Assembly: GCA_963675655.1 (NCBI GenBank)
Contig: OY776489.1
Coordinates: 3,392,043-3,456,042, forward strand
Length of the DNA stretch: 64,000 bases
Direction of reading: 5' to 3'
DNA from: CAXXOK01 sp963675655
Lineage (GTDB): Bacteria > Bacillota > Clostridia > Christensenellales > Aristaeellaceae
In this document: piece by piece, positions 8,523-21,600 of the stretch
Layout: every line of letters begins with the position of its first letter
Position numbering within the stretch: position 1 is the stretch's first letter
The notes under the pieces: model-generated
Told to the model about the DNA's origin: nothing
Database searches by the model: none
What the model saw: the letters and a program-made list of their open reading frames with translations, nothing else
Made by a program: the position numbers and the translations under genes

Positions 8523-9342
8523 TTACAGCTGCTCACGCAGCGCACGAACCTTAGCCACTGCTGCTTTATAATCCTCATACCGGTTAATATGCTCAACGAA
8601 AACAGGCAAATCTCTGCCCAGCGGGTCAATGCGCCGTAAAACACCCAGTAAGTCGATATCTCCCTGCCCCGGCAGTACTTCACTGATCAAGCAGGGGAAT
8701 CCTTTTTCAATGCTACATCTTTCATATGGATGCTCTTTATATAAGGCTTCAGTAATGTAAAGCATTGATCCAGAAAAGCTTCCCTGTTATTGTATCGTTT
8801 AATACCATTGATCATGTTGGTTAAATCCAGATGTACGCCAAACGCTTTCCGGTCTACATCCCGTATAAGCTGCAAAAACTCCTCCGAGCTGCTGGGTACC
8901 AACCAAGCATCGGCTCCAGCGTATAAAATGTCCGGCTTAGTATAACCGCATCAATAATTTCGCGTACGGTTGCTACACATGCTCATAGGTTTCAGCGTAC
9001 AAATTCCGTGGGTCGTATCCATCCCATATGTCGCCCCGCCCACCGTAAATATTGACACAGCATACTGCGTTTGCATATTCTTCCAGCCCAAAAGACCGTT
9101 GCGCTTTGCATATCGCTGCTTTGCGTTCGGTTTCATCCTCTGCCATCGGGTTATTCCTCACACCAACTTCCGCAATTGCAAGACCCCGTGCTTTCTGCCC
9201 AGCGCAGATAACGCTCCACCGTTCTATGATCCGTATCTGCAGTAACAGCGGATGAAAGCACCTCAACCTGCAGGTCCGTAATCATCCTATCCCATTCCTC
9301 TTCTGTGGTAAACGGATATCCAACGCTTGCGCCTATTCTCAT
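8523..9342 (-). pseudogene. Sugar phosphate isomerase/epimerase-like, multiply frameshifted
   Basis: A xylose-isomerase-like TIM-barrel protein can be reassembled only by switching frame at least four times. In order from 9342: MRIGASVGYPF and the following ~50 residues; then LAIAEVGVRNNP to NIYGGRGDIWDGYDP and a TAG near 8975; then VATVREIIDAVILSRTFYTLEP; then FLQLIRDVDRKAFGVHLDLTNMI to IKSIHMKDVAL (ends near 8687); then KGFPCLISEVLPGQGDID to the end. Each piece keeps family-typical motifs in the right order, so this is a decayed gene and not a chance frame. The reconstructed length (~270 residues) matches a full-length family member. No conserved partner remains beside it. Confidence 0.8.
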
Positions 9343-9597
9343 CTATATCCCTTTCCACGGCGCTCAATGATATGAAAAAGTTAATCATTCCAGATATTGA
9401 TCAAACAGAACGGGTGAATCACCGGCTCAAATAGACTGGCTACGCTTTCTTATTCATACGGATTGATCTTTCCGTATAGCCTGCTACTGTAATTGTACCG
9501 CAAACAAATTACCTTGGCTTATCCTATGTGTATCTATATACATAAATCATAACGGGTTCAAGTGATGGAGGTATTCTTATCGTTTGATGTTCTTTCT
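9343..9597. other. Intergenic, nothing recognised
   Basis: Spacer between the isomerase pseudogene and the hairpin that follows the giant gene. No coding potential or promoter that I can support. Confidence 0.45.
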
Positions 9598-9632
9598 AGA
9601 CAAAACCACCAGCTAAGCTGGTGGTTTTGTCT
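9598..9632. terminator. Perfect 16-bp hairpin, probable bidirectional terminator
   Basis: AGACAAAACCACCAGC (9598-9613) pairs perfectly with 9617-9632 around a TAA loop. It lies 31 bp beyond the stop of the giant minus-strand gene, and reading that way the 3' arm ends in TTTTGTCT. The core AAAACCACC-N-GC also resembles the ends of the IS200-type element at 57160-57856, so an insertion-sequence relic is an alternative. Confidence 0.65.
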
Positions 9633-9663
9633 ATTTTCCGGTTTATGTGTGATGTTTTCGTAT

Positions 9664-12600
9664 TCAGCCGCCGGTATGGACGCTTTCATCATCCGCACGA
9701 ATCATTTGGTCGTCCAGCCAGACAATCGCCGTTTCGCTTCCATCCGGGTTGGTTATAGCATGATAACTTGTTACAGCGGCGGCGATCTCACCCAGATTTT
9801 GATTGTTAGATGTTACGTCCACATAGATTTTCGTAGCATTGGTTAATGCGCCACGGCAAAGCATACGGTTAAGCATAACCACCGCTTCTTCTCTGGTAAT
9901 GACACGGTTTGGCCGGAATGTACCATCCGTATACGGGGTAATAATACCGTAACGGTACGCTTCCTCAATGGTGCTGCGCGCCGAACTGTTTTGAATATCC
10001 GTAAAGTGGTACAGCAGCGGCTGGATATAATACGAACGCTGAATGTTCAGGTATTTAGCAATCATCGTCACAAACGTCGCACGCGTCATTACCTGATCCG
10101 GTTTAAACTCCGTATCAGTATAGCCTCTCATAAACCCGTTATCGGTAATCGCCCGAATTGCTCCGGCGTATTGATTACCGGGCTGCACATCTGTAAAAAC
10201 AGTTTGCGCATCCTCTGTGTTAAGCCCCAGAATCGAAGCGAAAATGAACGCGGCATCCCCACGGGTAATCATGGCGGACGGTGAGAAGCTGCCGTTTGCA
10301 CTGCTCGGGAAATACGCTTCCTGTACACTAGCACGGGTACGGGATGCTACAACAATCGTCTTGAATGAAGTATCATCCGCCGTTGCCGTGGGAGGCTCGC
10401 TACCAATGATCCGGGCCATTATGGTCTTGCTTACTTCTGCCAAATCATCTTCAATTTCCGCTGTACGCAGCATAATCCGTATCGTGCGGATTTCGCCCGG
10501 TTGCAGGTTTGTCACCCGCCAAAGGATTTCATGCTCGAACGCACTTTCGTCCCACTGCGGCAACTGGCGGAGTAATGCTGTCCTATGCCAAATCGAGATC
10601 AGGGTAAACACTTCACCGCCGTTGCTTTCCTGCACGGTCATCCCCTGCGGAATACCCGCCAATATAGTAGCCGCGGGTAATACCTCGTCGGATTTGTTGC
10701 CATAGGTAATCGTACAGCCAATGTAGCCGTTTTCCAGCGTCCGGTTTAGATCGGTACTTACATAGATGCCGGTATCGAAGAAGGACAGAGTATCCTCTTC
10801 ATCTTCATCATCTTCCTCGTCGTCGTCATCTGTTGTTATTTCCACAGGCGTCATGGCGAAATTGTAATTTACAATGGTATCGCCGACCGCGATAGGTGTA
10901 CTACTGTTATTGAAGGTTACATACCCATCTTTGGTCGCAACGATATAGTAGTCCGCATTGGGATAAACCATAAAGGCATACTGTCCGCCGCCGTCCGACA
11001 ATTGGGGATTGTTATTGTCCGCAGGCGGGAAGTTTTCTACCGTCGGAAGCGAAACCAGTGTATTTGGCGTTTTCCCGCTGGCTGCATTGCGCGAGGTATT
11101 GGCATAATACAGCTTTACCACTGCGCCGGATACCACCGCCCCCGTCTTCTTATCCGTAATCGTACCATAGGGGTCAATCAATACTTCGCTGACATTGGTT
11201 TCCCCGCTGCTGCTTATGGTAATCTCGTGGCTGCCTACAATGATCCGCTCGCCGCCTGTATATTCATAATACACATTCAGCGTATAGGTACCCTCGGAGA
11301 GATTATTAGCGGAGAATACACCATTTGTCACGTTCAGATTAACACTGCCGTGTGTACCGTTACCTACGATCTCCATCGACAATCCGGAGCCGATCAGCTC
11401 CCCGCAGGAACTAGCATGACCGCTCTGGTTTTGCAGTGTAACAATACCGATAGCGGATTTGGACGGCTTACTGCTTTCCCCGCCCGTGCCCGCAATGTTT
11501 CCAACAGGTACGATCTGTTCAAACGTAACTGGCGTTTCTGTGCCGCCTACATTCACGGGTTTGGTAATGCTGATGTTGTAATCTACATCCCCCTTGGGAA
11601 TCGCGATTTTGTAACGGCCGTTCGCGCCAGTAATTATTGTCTCGCTGAAGTCGATCGTCCCATCCCCATCAAAATCCTTATACACAGTAACCGTTGCGCC
11701 TCGAACGGGCTTGTTACCTTGGTCGCCATCCGTAACGATACCTTCCACAAAGCCCGGCGCAAACCGCTCGTAGATCACCGTTACACCATATAGTTTTTTA
11801 TCGTCGTCTTTTACGATTACGTTGATTGGAATGCTCAATTCTTCGGTGCCCGATAGCTTCTCGGAGACAAAGGTAATGCTGCAGGTTCCATCGCTCCCGG
11901 TAACCGCAGTATTGGTTCCACCCTTGAAGGTCCCAGCCTCGCAAGCAAACGTAACCAGCACACCGCTAATCGGCTCACCATAATCATCCGTGATCGTTGT
12001 GGTTAAAACCGCTTTCGACTTACCATCGCCTAGAACAACCGACGGTTCCGCTGTAAGCGCAAGGTTGAACTTGGAAAGCACAACATCCTGCGTGATGGTA
12101 CCCGCGGGATTCGTAGTAAACGACACCTGCGTTGTGACTGCATTGTCCGGGTACCCGTCCGCCGCTGCGACGATAGTTACATCCTCATCACTTGCGGTGA
12201 GTCCCGAAAACCGGTATCTGCCGTCTTCCCCAACCGTCATCGTCGTGATCTCGCTGCCTGTATAATCCAGCAACCGCACCGTAGCTCCGGCAATGGGGGC
12301 ATCGGTTTTTGCATCCAACACGGTGCCCGTGAGCACCAGTTCGCTGCTGCCAATAATATTGATGGTTACCTGCTGCATTGCACTGGTATCTACGCCGTCG
12401 TTTGCGGTGCCGCCATCATCCTGGAGCGTAATCGATACAATGGCCGTACCGCTGAAGAAGCTGGAGGGTGTAAAGGATAGCGTTCCGTCTGCGCTGATTG
12501 CCGGCTGCACATCGAAAAGCTGCGTCTTATCTACATCTACAATGAAGTTGAGTCCCTGCGCCGCTTCATTCTCCGGTCCACTTGATATTTCCGTTGCCCA

Positions 12601-15600
12601 AGCCGTAGCGGTGTAGGCTTCCGTGCCAATGCCGACGGATACATCGTCGCCCGCGGTGAACACGGGAGCATCATTTACAGCTTTGATATAGATGGTAAAA
12701 GTATGTTCAACGGATGTATCCATTCCGCCGTTTGCCGTACCATCGTCATCCTTCAATACGACTGTAACTGTTATTGAACCGCTTACGTTCTCCGCCGGGG
12801 TAAAGCTGATCCACCCGGTATGCTCGTCTATGGAAGGCTGTGTGGTGAATAGTTCCGTGCCGTTGCTGACAACCAGAGACGTATTATCCACGGTCATAGA
12901 GAATGTATACGTCTGCGATTCATTGCTGGGTCCGGCCGATGCCGTGTCATACACAATCCATGCCGCGGAATAATCGCCGGAATCCTCATTGACCGAGATA
13001 TCCCCAATTTCTTCAAAGATCGGTCGGTCATTCACGGATGTGACTGTAATGGTAAAGGTGTGCTCAAGCGATGTATCCACACCACCGTTTTCCATCCCGT
13101 CGTTATCTTTGAGCACAACGGTTACCTGCGCACTGCCAAAAGCATCCTGCACAGGCGTGAAGCTGATTGCACCGGTAACTGGATTGATGGAAGGTCCTTC
13201 AGCAAACAGAGCAACAGCATCGGTAACTACCGTCTTGGTGATCATATACTGGTACGTTTGGTTTTCGTTCGTCGGCCCAACAAAGCGGGAGCTTTCCTCC
13301 GCCCATGCTTCACTGTAATTGCCGCAATCCTCCAAAACGGTAATATCGCCTGCGTCCGTAAATGAAGGTTGGTCGTTTATGGCGTTAATGGTAATGGTAA
13401 ACGGATGTTCCGTATGGGTGGTGCCATCGGACAGACTTACGGTAATCTGCGTTGTTCCAAAGGCGTTGGCCGCAGGTGTAAAAGTAAGCTTGCCGTTTGT
13501 TGTTATTTGTGGCTGGGCGCTAAACAATGCTGTATTTTCTGCGGTAACGGTGAAAGTAAGTTCTTCATCCGCTTCATCCGTTCCGCCTCCTGTGGATAAG
13601 CCCGTCGCGAATGCGTCATTCTGATAAGCGCCGCTGTCCTCATTTACCGTTACGTCTCCCGCCAGCGTAAAGGCAGGCGCGTCGTTTACCCTGCTCACGG
13701 TAATGACCAACGCATGGCCTTCGGATGTATCTACACCGCCATTGTCGGTGCCGTCCGTATCCTTCAGGTAAACGGTATAGGTTGCCGATCCATTGGCGTT
13801 ATCAGTCGGTGTAAAGCTGATTGCGCCTGTTTCGGGGTTTATGGACGGTTCTACGCTGAACAGGCTCGTATTGCCCTGCGTAATCCTGTCCGCTTCGGTT
13901 TCCACCATTGAGAACGTGCAATCCGGTGTTTCATTCACAGGCCCAGCGCTGATGCTACCCGCATTCGCCCAAGGCTGTGCATACGCGCCCGAATCTTCCA
14001 AAACAGTGATATTACCGCCATCCGTAAAGACCGGCTGATCGTTGATCGATCGAATCACGATCGTGAACGTATGCTGCGTAGCATCTATTCCATCGTGCAG
14101 GGAAGCCGTAACAGCGGTCGTACCGTACGCATCCGCCGCAGGTGTAAAGGTGAGTTTACCCTCGCTCGTCATAGCCGGTTGCTGGCTAAAGAGCGTTTCG
14201 TTGTCCGCTGTGAGGGTAAAGGCTAGTTCCTGCGTGCTCTCGTCCGTACCGCCGCCGGTTGTAATGCCGGTTGCATAGGTTGCGTTTTTAAAAGCGCCGC
14301 TGTCCTCATCTACGGTAACAGTATCACCTGGGGTAAAGGTCGGCGCATCATTTACCGCGTTTACGGTAATGGTAAGGCTATGTGCAACCGATGTGTTCAA
14401 ACCGCCGTTTACCGTGCCATCATCATCCTGCAGGTAAACTAAATACGTTGCCGATCCGTTTGCGTTCTCCGCAGGCGTAAAGCTAATTGCTCCCGTAGCT
14501 TGATCAATCAACGGTTCTGCGCTGAACAGGCTTGTATTGCCAATGGTCACACGCGCATCTGCATCCTCCACCATGGAGAAAGCATAGGTTTGCTGCTCAT
14601 TATCCGGACCGATGAAGATGCTCGCTTCGTTTACCCATGCGTTTGCGTAATCACCGGAATCTTCGTTTATAGTAATATTGCCCGCTTCGGTAAAGGTTGG
14701 CTGATCATTCACCGGCTGAATGGTAATCGTGAATGATACCGTATCGCTTGTATTATCGCCGCCATATGCGGTTCCACCATTGTCTTTCAAGGTGACCTCA
14801 ACCGCCACAACGCCATACGCGTCCGCCTTCGGTGTATAGGTTAGAATACCAAGCGGCGATACAGTCGGTAAGCCATCCGATGTAAACCATTCGGGGTGAT
14901 CGTTTTGAGTGACGACCGTCAGTGCCTGGTCGCTCTCATTGTCCGGGCCTTGAGTCAAGTTCGTTGCCCAGTTCACAACGGTTTGAGCACCGCAATCCTC
15001 CAGCACCGTTTGGTTATCACCGGCTGTGAAGATAGGCGCATCGTTTACGGCGTTTACGACGATATCAAAGCTATCGTACGTTGTGTTTGTACCATCGAAT
15101 ACCGATACTTGTACTGTCGTTGTTCCAAACGCATTTGTCGCAGGCGTGAAGGTGAGTTTGCCCGCCGCAGTCAGCACAGGTTGACTGCTGAACAGTGCAG
15201 GTTCATCCGGCGTCAGGGTAATCGTCAGCGATTCCGACGCTTCATCCGTACCGCCGCCCGGAGTAATATTCGTAGCATAAGTATCGTTTTGATACGCGCC
15301 GCTGTCTTCATTTACCGTTACTGTATCGCCCAACATGATTGTTGGCAGATCGTTGACAGACGAAACGGTAATCGTCAGCGAGTGTCCAGCAGACGTATCC
15401 AATCCGCCATCTTCCGTACCATCATTGTCTTTCAGATAAACGGTATACGTAACCGAGCCGTTTGCATTTTCCGCTGGTGTGAAGCTGATTACGCCCGTAT
15501 CCGCATCAATCGCGGGCTCGACACTAAACAAGTTGGCATTGCCTTTGGTTATCCGCTCCTCCGTATCCTCTACCATTGAGAAAGCATAGGTCTGCTGTTC

Positions 15601-18600
15601 ATTGGCAGGGCCAACATTAATGGAGCTTTCCACAACCCAGCCTGCATTGTAAGCGCCCGAATCTTCCTGTACCGTTATATCGCCATGATCGGTAAAGGAC
15701 GGTTGATCGTTCACAGGTTCGACCGTAATCGTAAAGGTTTGTGTCGTACTGGTATCGACGCCGCCATTAGCCGTACCGCCGTTATCCGCCAGAGATACGC
15801 TTACTTGCGCCGTGCCAAAGGCATCTGCCGCAGGTGTGTAGGTGAGCGTGCCGTTGGCATCCAAAAACGGCTGCGCCATAAACAGCGCGTTATTGTTATT
15901 GGTAACAACAAACGTTAAGGTTTGCGTGTTTTCATTGTCCGCGCCCGAATATAGTTCGGTCGCCCAGTGGGTTACCGTCTGCTCACCGCAATCCTCCAAT
16001 ACGACCTGATCTCCGCCTTTTACAAAGGTAGGTTGGTCGTTAATGGATACGATTTCGATGATAAAGCTGTACTGTACAGTGTTGGTTTCATCATCCAAAG
16101 CTACGCTTACGGTAGTACTTCCATGTGCATCCGGCTTTGTTGTGAACACAAGGTTGCCGTCGCTGGAAAGCGTTACAGGGCCAGTAAACAGGGTCGTATC
16201 ATACTCTGTAAGGGTAAAAGTAAGCTTCTGTCCGGCTTCATCCGTACCGCCGCCCGGCAGAATGTTCGTTGCAAAAGCCGCGTTTTGGTATTCGCCGCTA
16301 TCCTCATCAACCGTTACTTTACTACCAAGCGAGCAAGAGGGATCGTCATCCATAGCATTTACCGTAATGGTAAGCGTATGCACGGCAGATGTGTCTACGC
16401 CCTCGCGGTCGGTTCCGCCATTATCTTTCAAATAGACGTTCATCGTGATGGCGCCGTTCGCGTTCTCTGCCGGAGTGAAGCTAAGCGCTCCCGTGTCGGC
16501 ATTGATCGTCGGCCCGGCACTGAAGAGGTTGGCATTACCGAAGGTGGTTCTGCTTACCTCTTGCAGAGAGAAGGTATGCGCCTGCGTTTCATTGTCCGGC
16601 CCGACAGCATATTCGCTAACCCATGCAAAGGTTTTAGCGCCGCAGTCTTCATCCACCGTTATGGCTCCGGTATCGGTAAATGTCGGCTGATCATTTACCG
16701 GCAGCACCGTAATGGTAAAGGTTTTTTCAACTGTATTTGCGCCATCGGTTAGCGAAACAGTTACCAGCGAAGAGCCATTTGCATTTTCTGCTGGCGTAAA
16801 GGTGAGTTTGCCTGTATTCGTCAGCGCAGGCTGCGTACTGAACAGCGCCTCATTCGCCACGGTCAGGGTAAAGGTAAGCGTTTGCTCCGCTTCATCCGTC
16901 CCGCCACCGGTGGTAATCCCGGTTGCATAGGTATCGTTTTGGTAAGCGCCACTATCCTCGTTCACGGTAACCGTGCCGCCAAGCATGTAGGTTGGATCAT
17001 CATCCACTGCAACCACGGTAATGGTCAGCGTGTGTCCAACGGATGTATCCACGCCCTCGCGCTCGGTACCGCCGTCGTCCTGCATGTATACGGTATAAGT
17101 AGCCGATCCATTGGCGTTTTCCGCCGGAGTAAAGCTAACCACGCCCGTATCCGCGTTTATCGTCGGTTGTACGCTGAACAGGTTGGTATTGCCATATGTT
17201 TCCCTGTCTTCTTCAACCTCCGTCATAGAGAATGAATAGGTTTGATCCGACTCGTTAGCAGGGCCGACGGAAACGCTGCCGCCTTCGACCCATCCATGGC
17301 TATACGCCCCTGAATCTTCTTGCACCGAAATAGCACCCAAGTCGGCAAAACTCGGTTGGTCATTCACGGGTAACACGGTGATGAGTGCTGGCCCATAGAA
17401 CGTGGTATCGACTCCGTCGTATAAGGTTCCGCCGTTGTCGATTAGGTTCATGGTAATTTGCGACGAGCCATTTGCATCTTCCTCCGGGGTGAAGGTTAAT
17501 GCGCCCGTAGTGTTGATCGCAGGTAAACCCGCGGCTGTAAACAGCGCGCTGTTAGCGCTTGATACATCAAACGCCAACGTCTGTTCACTTTCATTATCCG
17601 CGCCGGTATACAGGTCGGTACCCCAACTGGTAATAGTCTGTGTGCCACAATCCTCCCAAACCGTCTGGTTGCTGCCTATGGTAAAGGTAGGATGATCGTT
17701 CACAGCACGAATGGTAATGGTAAAGCTGCTATCAACCGTGTTGGTTTCATCGTCCAGACTGATAGATACTGTCGTTGTGCCAAACTGATCATTAGCCGGG
17801 GTGAACGTAAGCACACCCTCCGCCGTCATGGCAGGCTGCACAGCAAACAGCGATTTTTGATCCGCGGAAAGCGTAAATGTAAGCGATTGCGTTTCTTCAT
17901 CAGTGCCGCCGCCTGCCGTAATGCCGGTTGCATAGGTTTGCGTAAACAAACCGCTGTCTTCATTTACAACGATCGGGCCGCCCAATGTGAATGTCGGGTC
18001 GTCGTTTACGCTGGTGATGGCAATGGTAAAGGTATGCGCAACGGAAGTGTCCACACCGCCGTTTGCCGTGCCATCGTCGTCCTTTAACACCACGGTAACC
18101 TCTGCGGTGCCGTTGGCGTTTTCCGCCGGGGTGAAGGAGATAACGCCGGTTTGGGAATCGATGGCCGGCGCAACGCTGAACAGCTCCGTGTTGCCCTGTA
18201 CGTTCACGCTTCCCGGCGTCAAGGAGAAGTTGTATGTCTGCGTTTCGTTGATCGTCGGGCCAAGGTACATCGAGTCCAAATCTACCCAAGCGCTGGAATA
18301 AGCGCCGCTGTCCTCTGCTACGGTAATATCCTCGTCTGCATCCAACGCAGAGAAGGTCGGCTGGTCGTTCACCGGTTTTACAGTGATGACAAACGTATCC
18401 TGATACAGCACCGCATCCGCATTATTATCGCTGGTATCATCACCGCCGTTTGCTGTTCCGCCGTTATCAGTCAGGTACACGGTCACCGTAGCGCTGCCGT
18501 ACATATTATCCGCCGGTGTATACGTCAGCACGCCGCTGTCATCCAAAGCCGGCTGTCCGCCGGATGCAAACAGGTCGTTATTATCGTTGGCTAAATGGAA

Positions 18601-21600
18601 TGTCAGCGTTTGCCCATCTTCATTCGCCGGGCCTTTGGAAATATCCGCCGCCCAACCGGTTACAGTCTGTAAGCCGCAGTCTTCCAAAACCGTCTGGTCT
18701 TCTCCCCCGGTAAAAGAAGGCTCGTCGTTCACCGGTGTAATATTCACCGTAAACGCGGAACTCGCCGTTAACCCGCCCGGGTCTTTTACTGTAAGCGCAA
18801 CCGGAATATTGCCATTCTGATCCGCCAGCGGTGTTATGGTTATGGTGCGCTCGCCGCCGTTGCCAACAAACACAAAGCCGCTTACAGGAATTACGCTGGT
18901 ATCGTCCGAGCTGCCGGTAACCGTCAACTCCAGTACATCGTTGTCAATGTCGGCAACGTTGAACGTGATCGCCGCAGTCCTTCCATCTTCCAATATTGTT
19001 TGATCCGCAATCGCGGTAATGGTCGGGGCATCGTTTACCGGCGTAACGTTCAGCGTAAAGCTAATTGCTTTATGTTTGCCTGCAGCATCCGTTACAGTAA
19101 TGGTAATCAACGCACTTCCGTTTGCATTCGCAATCGGAGTCAGGGTTACGTACTTTTGCCCGGTTTCTCCGTCCGTAGTAAATACGATCCCGTCGGTGCC
19201 GATCAGTGAAGGATTACCAGACATCGCAGAAAGAGTCAGCGTTGACAGAGCATCGTCGATATCCGCCACGTTTACAGGGATGGCCGCCGTAGCGCTATCC
19301 TCAAAAATGGTTTTGTCTTCCATTGCCTCAATCGTCGGTGTGTCATCCACCGCCAGCACATGCACAACAAAGGTTGCGCTGCCAGTATTGTTAATACTGG
19401 CGCCGTCATCCGCGGTCAAGGTGATGGTAACGTCTCCGTTTTGATCCGCCAACGGCTTTACGTTTACCACACGGTCGCGAGCATTGCCGGTAAGCGTTAT
19501 ATCCGCCGGAATCACAAGGGATTCGTTATCCAATGTAGCCGTTACGGTAATGCTGGTGATGGAGCTGTCAATATCCGATATGGAGTAGTACAAATCGCCC
19601 GTATTGCCATCTTCCGATATCGTCTGTTCGCTCGGCGGTGTTACAATCGGTGCATCGTTGACCGGGTTGACAATCAACGTAAAGTAAGCATAGCGGATGG
19701 TATTACCGTCGCTTGCATATATGTAGATATTCGTTGTGCCGTTTTGATCCGCAGCCGGCGTAACCGTAATAGTCCGGTCGCCAACCGTACCGGTAAGCGT
19801 GATGCCGGAATCAGGCACCAGCGTTTTATCCACAGCGGCAGCGGTTACCGTAACGCCCTCCGGCCCGGATTCTTCATCGTCTACCGTGAAGGAGATCGCA
19901 CTGGTACTGGTATCCTCATCGATAGTATAGTTTGCAATAATCTTGATCCAGTTTACCTTTTGCTCGTTAACCGTCGGCGTATCGTTTACCGGCAATACCG
20001 TAAGCGCAACCAGTGTGGTAGCGGTTTTTACGTCTCCAGTGAGCGTATTGTCCGTGCCGGTATCCGAAACGGTTATGGAAATCGTCGTCAGCGACTGGTA
20101 GCTATCTACCGGTGTTACTCTCATCCAGCGGTTGTTGCCGCTGCCGCCGAATTCCACGGATGCAATGGCCTTTTCATCCCATATCCCACTCAGGGTAAGA
20201 TCGTCCGGATTGTCCTCAATATCGTCTACTGTAAAGTAGAACATCTGCGCCGTGCTGTCCTCGTTAATGGTCCATACGTCCGCCGCATCAATGGTTGGCG
20301 CGTCATTTTCCGGGGTAATGGTAACCGTAACCAACGCAACGTTGGAATTTAGCCCGGAGGTGTCTTTGGTACGGTAGCTGAAGTAATCAGTACCGTTTTG
20401 GTTGGCATACGGCGTATAGGTAAAGGTACCATCCGTATTAAACTCAATCGTACCCTTCGCAGGCGCCTGTATGGTGGTAAAGGTTTGTGCGTCTCCATCC
20501 ACATCGTAGTACAGGGATGTCAGCGCCCCTTCGATGCTGGAATCCTCACCTACGACAATCGCCGAATCCTCAACTACGGGGGCATCGTTCTGCGGCTCTA
20601 TATCGATGGTGATCGCTGCTGTTTCCGAATCCACCGTACCATCGTTTACTTTAAAGTAAAAAGTATCGGTACCATTGGCATCGGGGTTGGGGGTATACGT
20701 ATATTTCCCGGTTACCGAATCCAGTTTCACCGTGCCCTGTGCCAAAGCGCCGTCGGTTTCTACTAGCGCATAGGTGAGAACATCGTTCTCATCTACATCC
20801 GTACCGATCAGATACCCCTGCATCGGCTGATCCTCAAATGTGGATACGCTCTTAGCCACTGCTACCGGCTGATCATTCTCTGGTGTGATGGAAACGGTCA
20901 CTTTGGCGATAGAGGAAAACAGCGTAATAGGACCTTCGGTTTTAAAGGTAAAGGTATCGGTACCGTTCGCGTTCGCGTTAGGTGTATAGGTGAAAGAACC
21001 ATCCTCATTCACCACAGCCGTACCGAGCGTACCATTCTCCACCAGATGATAGAGTATGGTTACGCCGCTGTCCGCAGTGCCGGTTAACTGACCGTCGGTA
21101 ATCGCCACATCTTCCGTAGTGGTGAACGACGCATTATCCGCCGTGGGTGCACTGGGCACGTTTGTAACATGAATGGTCACAGTCGCTGGTTCCGACGCGA
21201 GTTGCGCATTCGATGCCGTGAATGTGAACGAATCCTCGCCGCTGAAGCCTTCGTCCGGTATATAGTGGAAAGTTCCGTTGGCCGAAAAATCCAACGTACC
21301 ATGACTGGGGCTGCTGGCAGTAGCAAAGCTGATACCGTCGCCGTTCAGGTCGCTGCCGCTGACATACTCATACATTTCTGTATCTTCGTCAATGGTGCGC
21401 TCTAAACTATAGGCTGTCGGCTGATAATACACATGGGTAACCGTAAGTACAAAGGTACGTACATGCGTGTTGCTATCCGTATCCGTAACTCGAACTGTTA
21501 TTACGGTTCGGCCTGTATGGTAGGCGTTGGGCGTAAGCACAAAGGAATAACTGCCATCTGTTTCCGTAATGACAATGTCGTTTGCATAGTCGTTGTTCAA

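Noticed and set aside
19360..20352. 330-codon plus-strand frame, and the similar one at 27550-28641, opposite the giant gene
   Set aside because: Antisense of the repeat domains. They recur with the repeats, which explains their length, and have no start signals.
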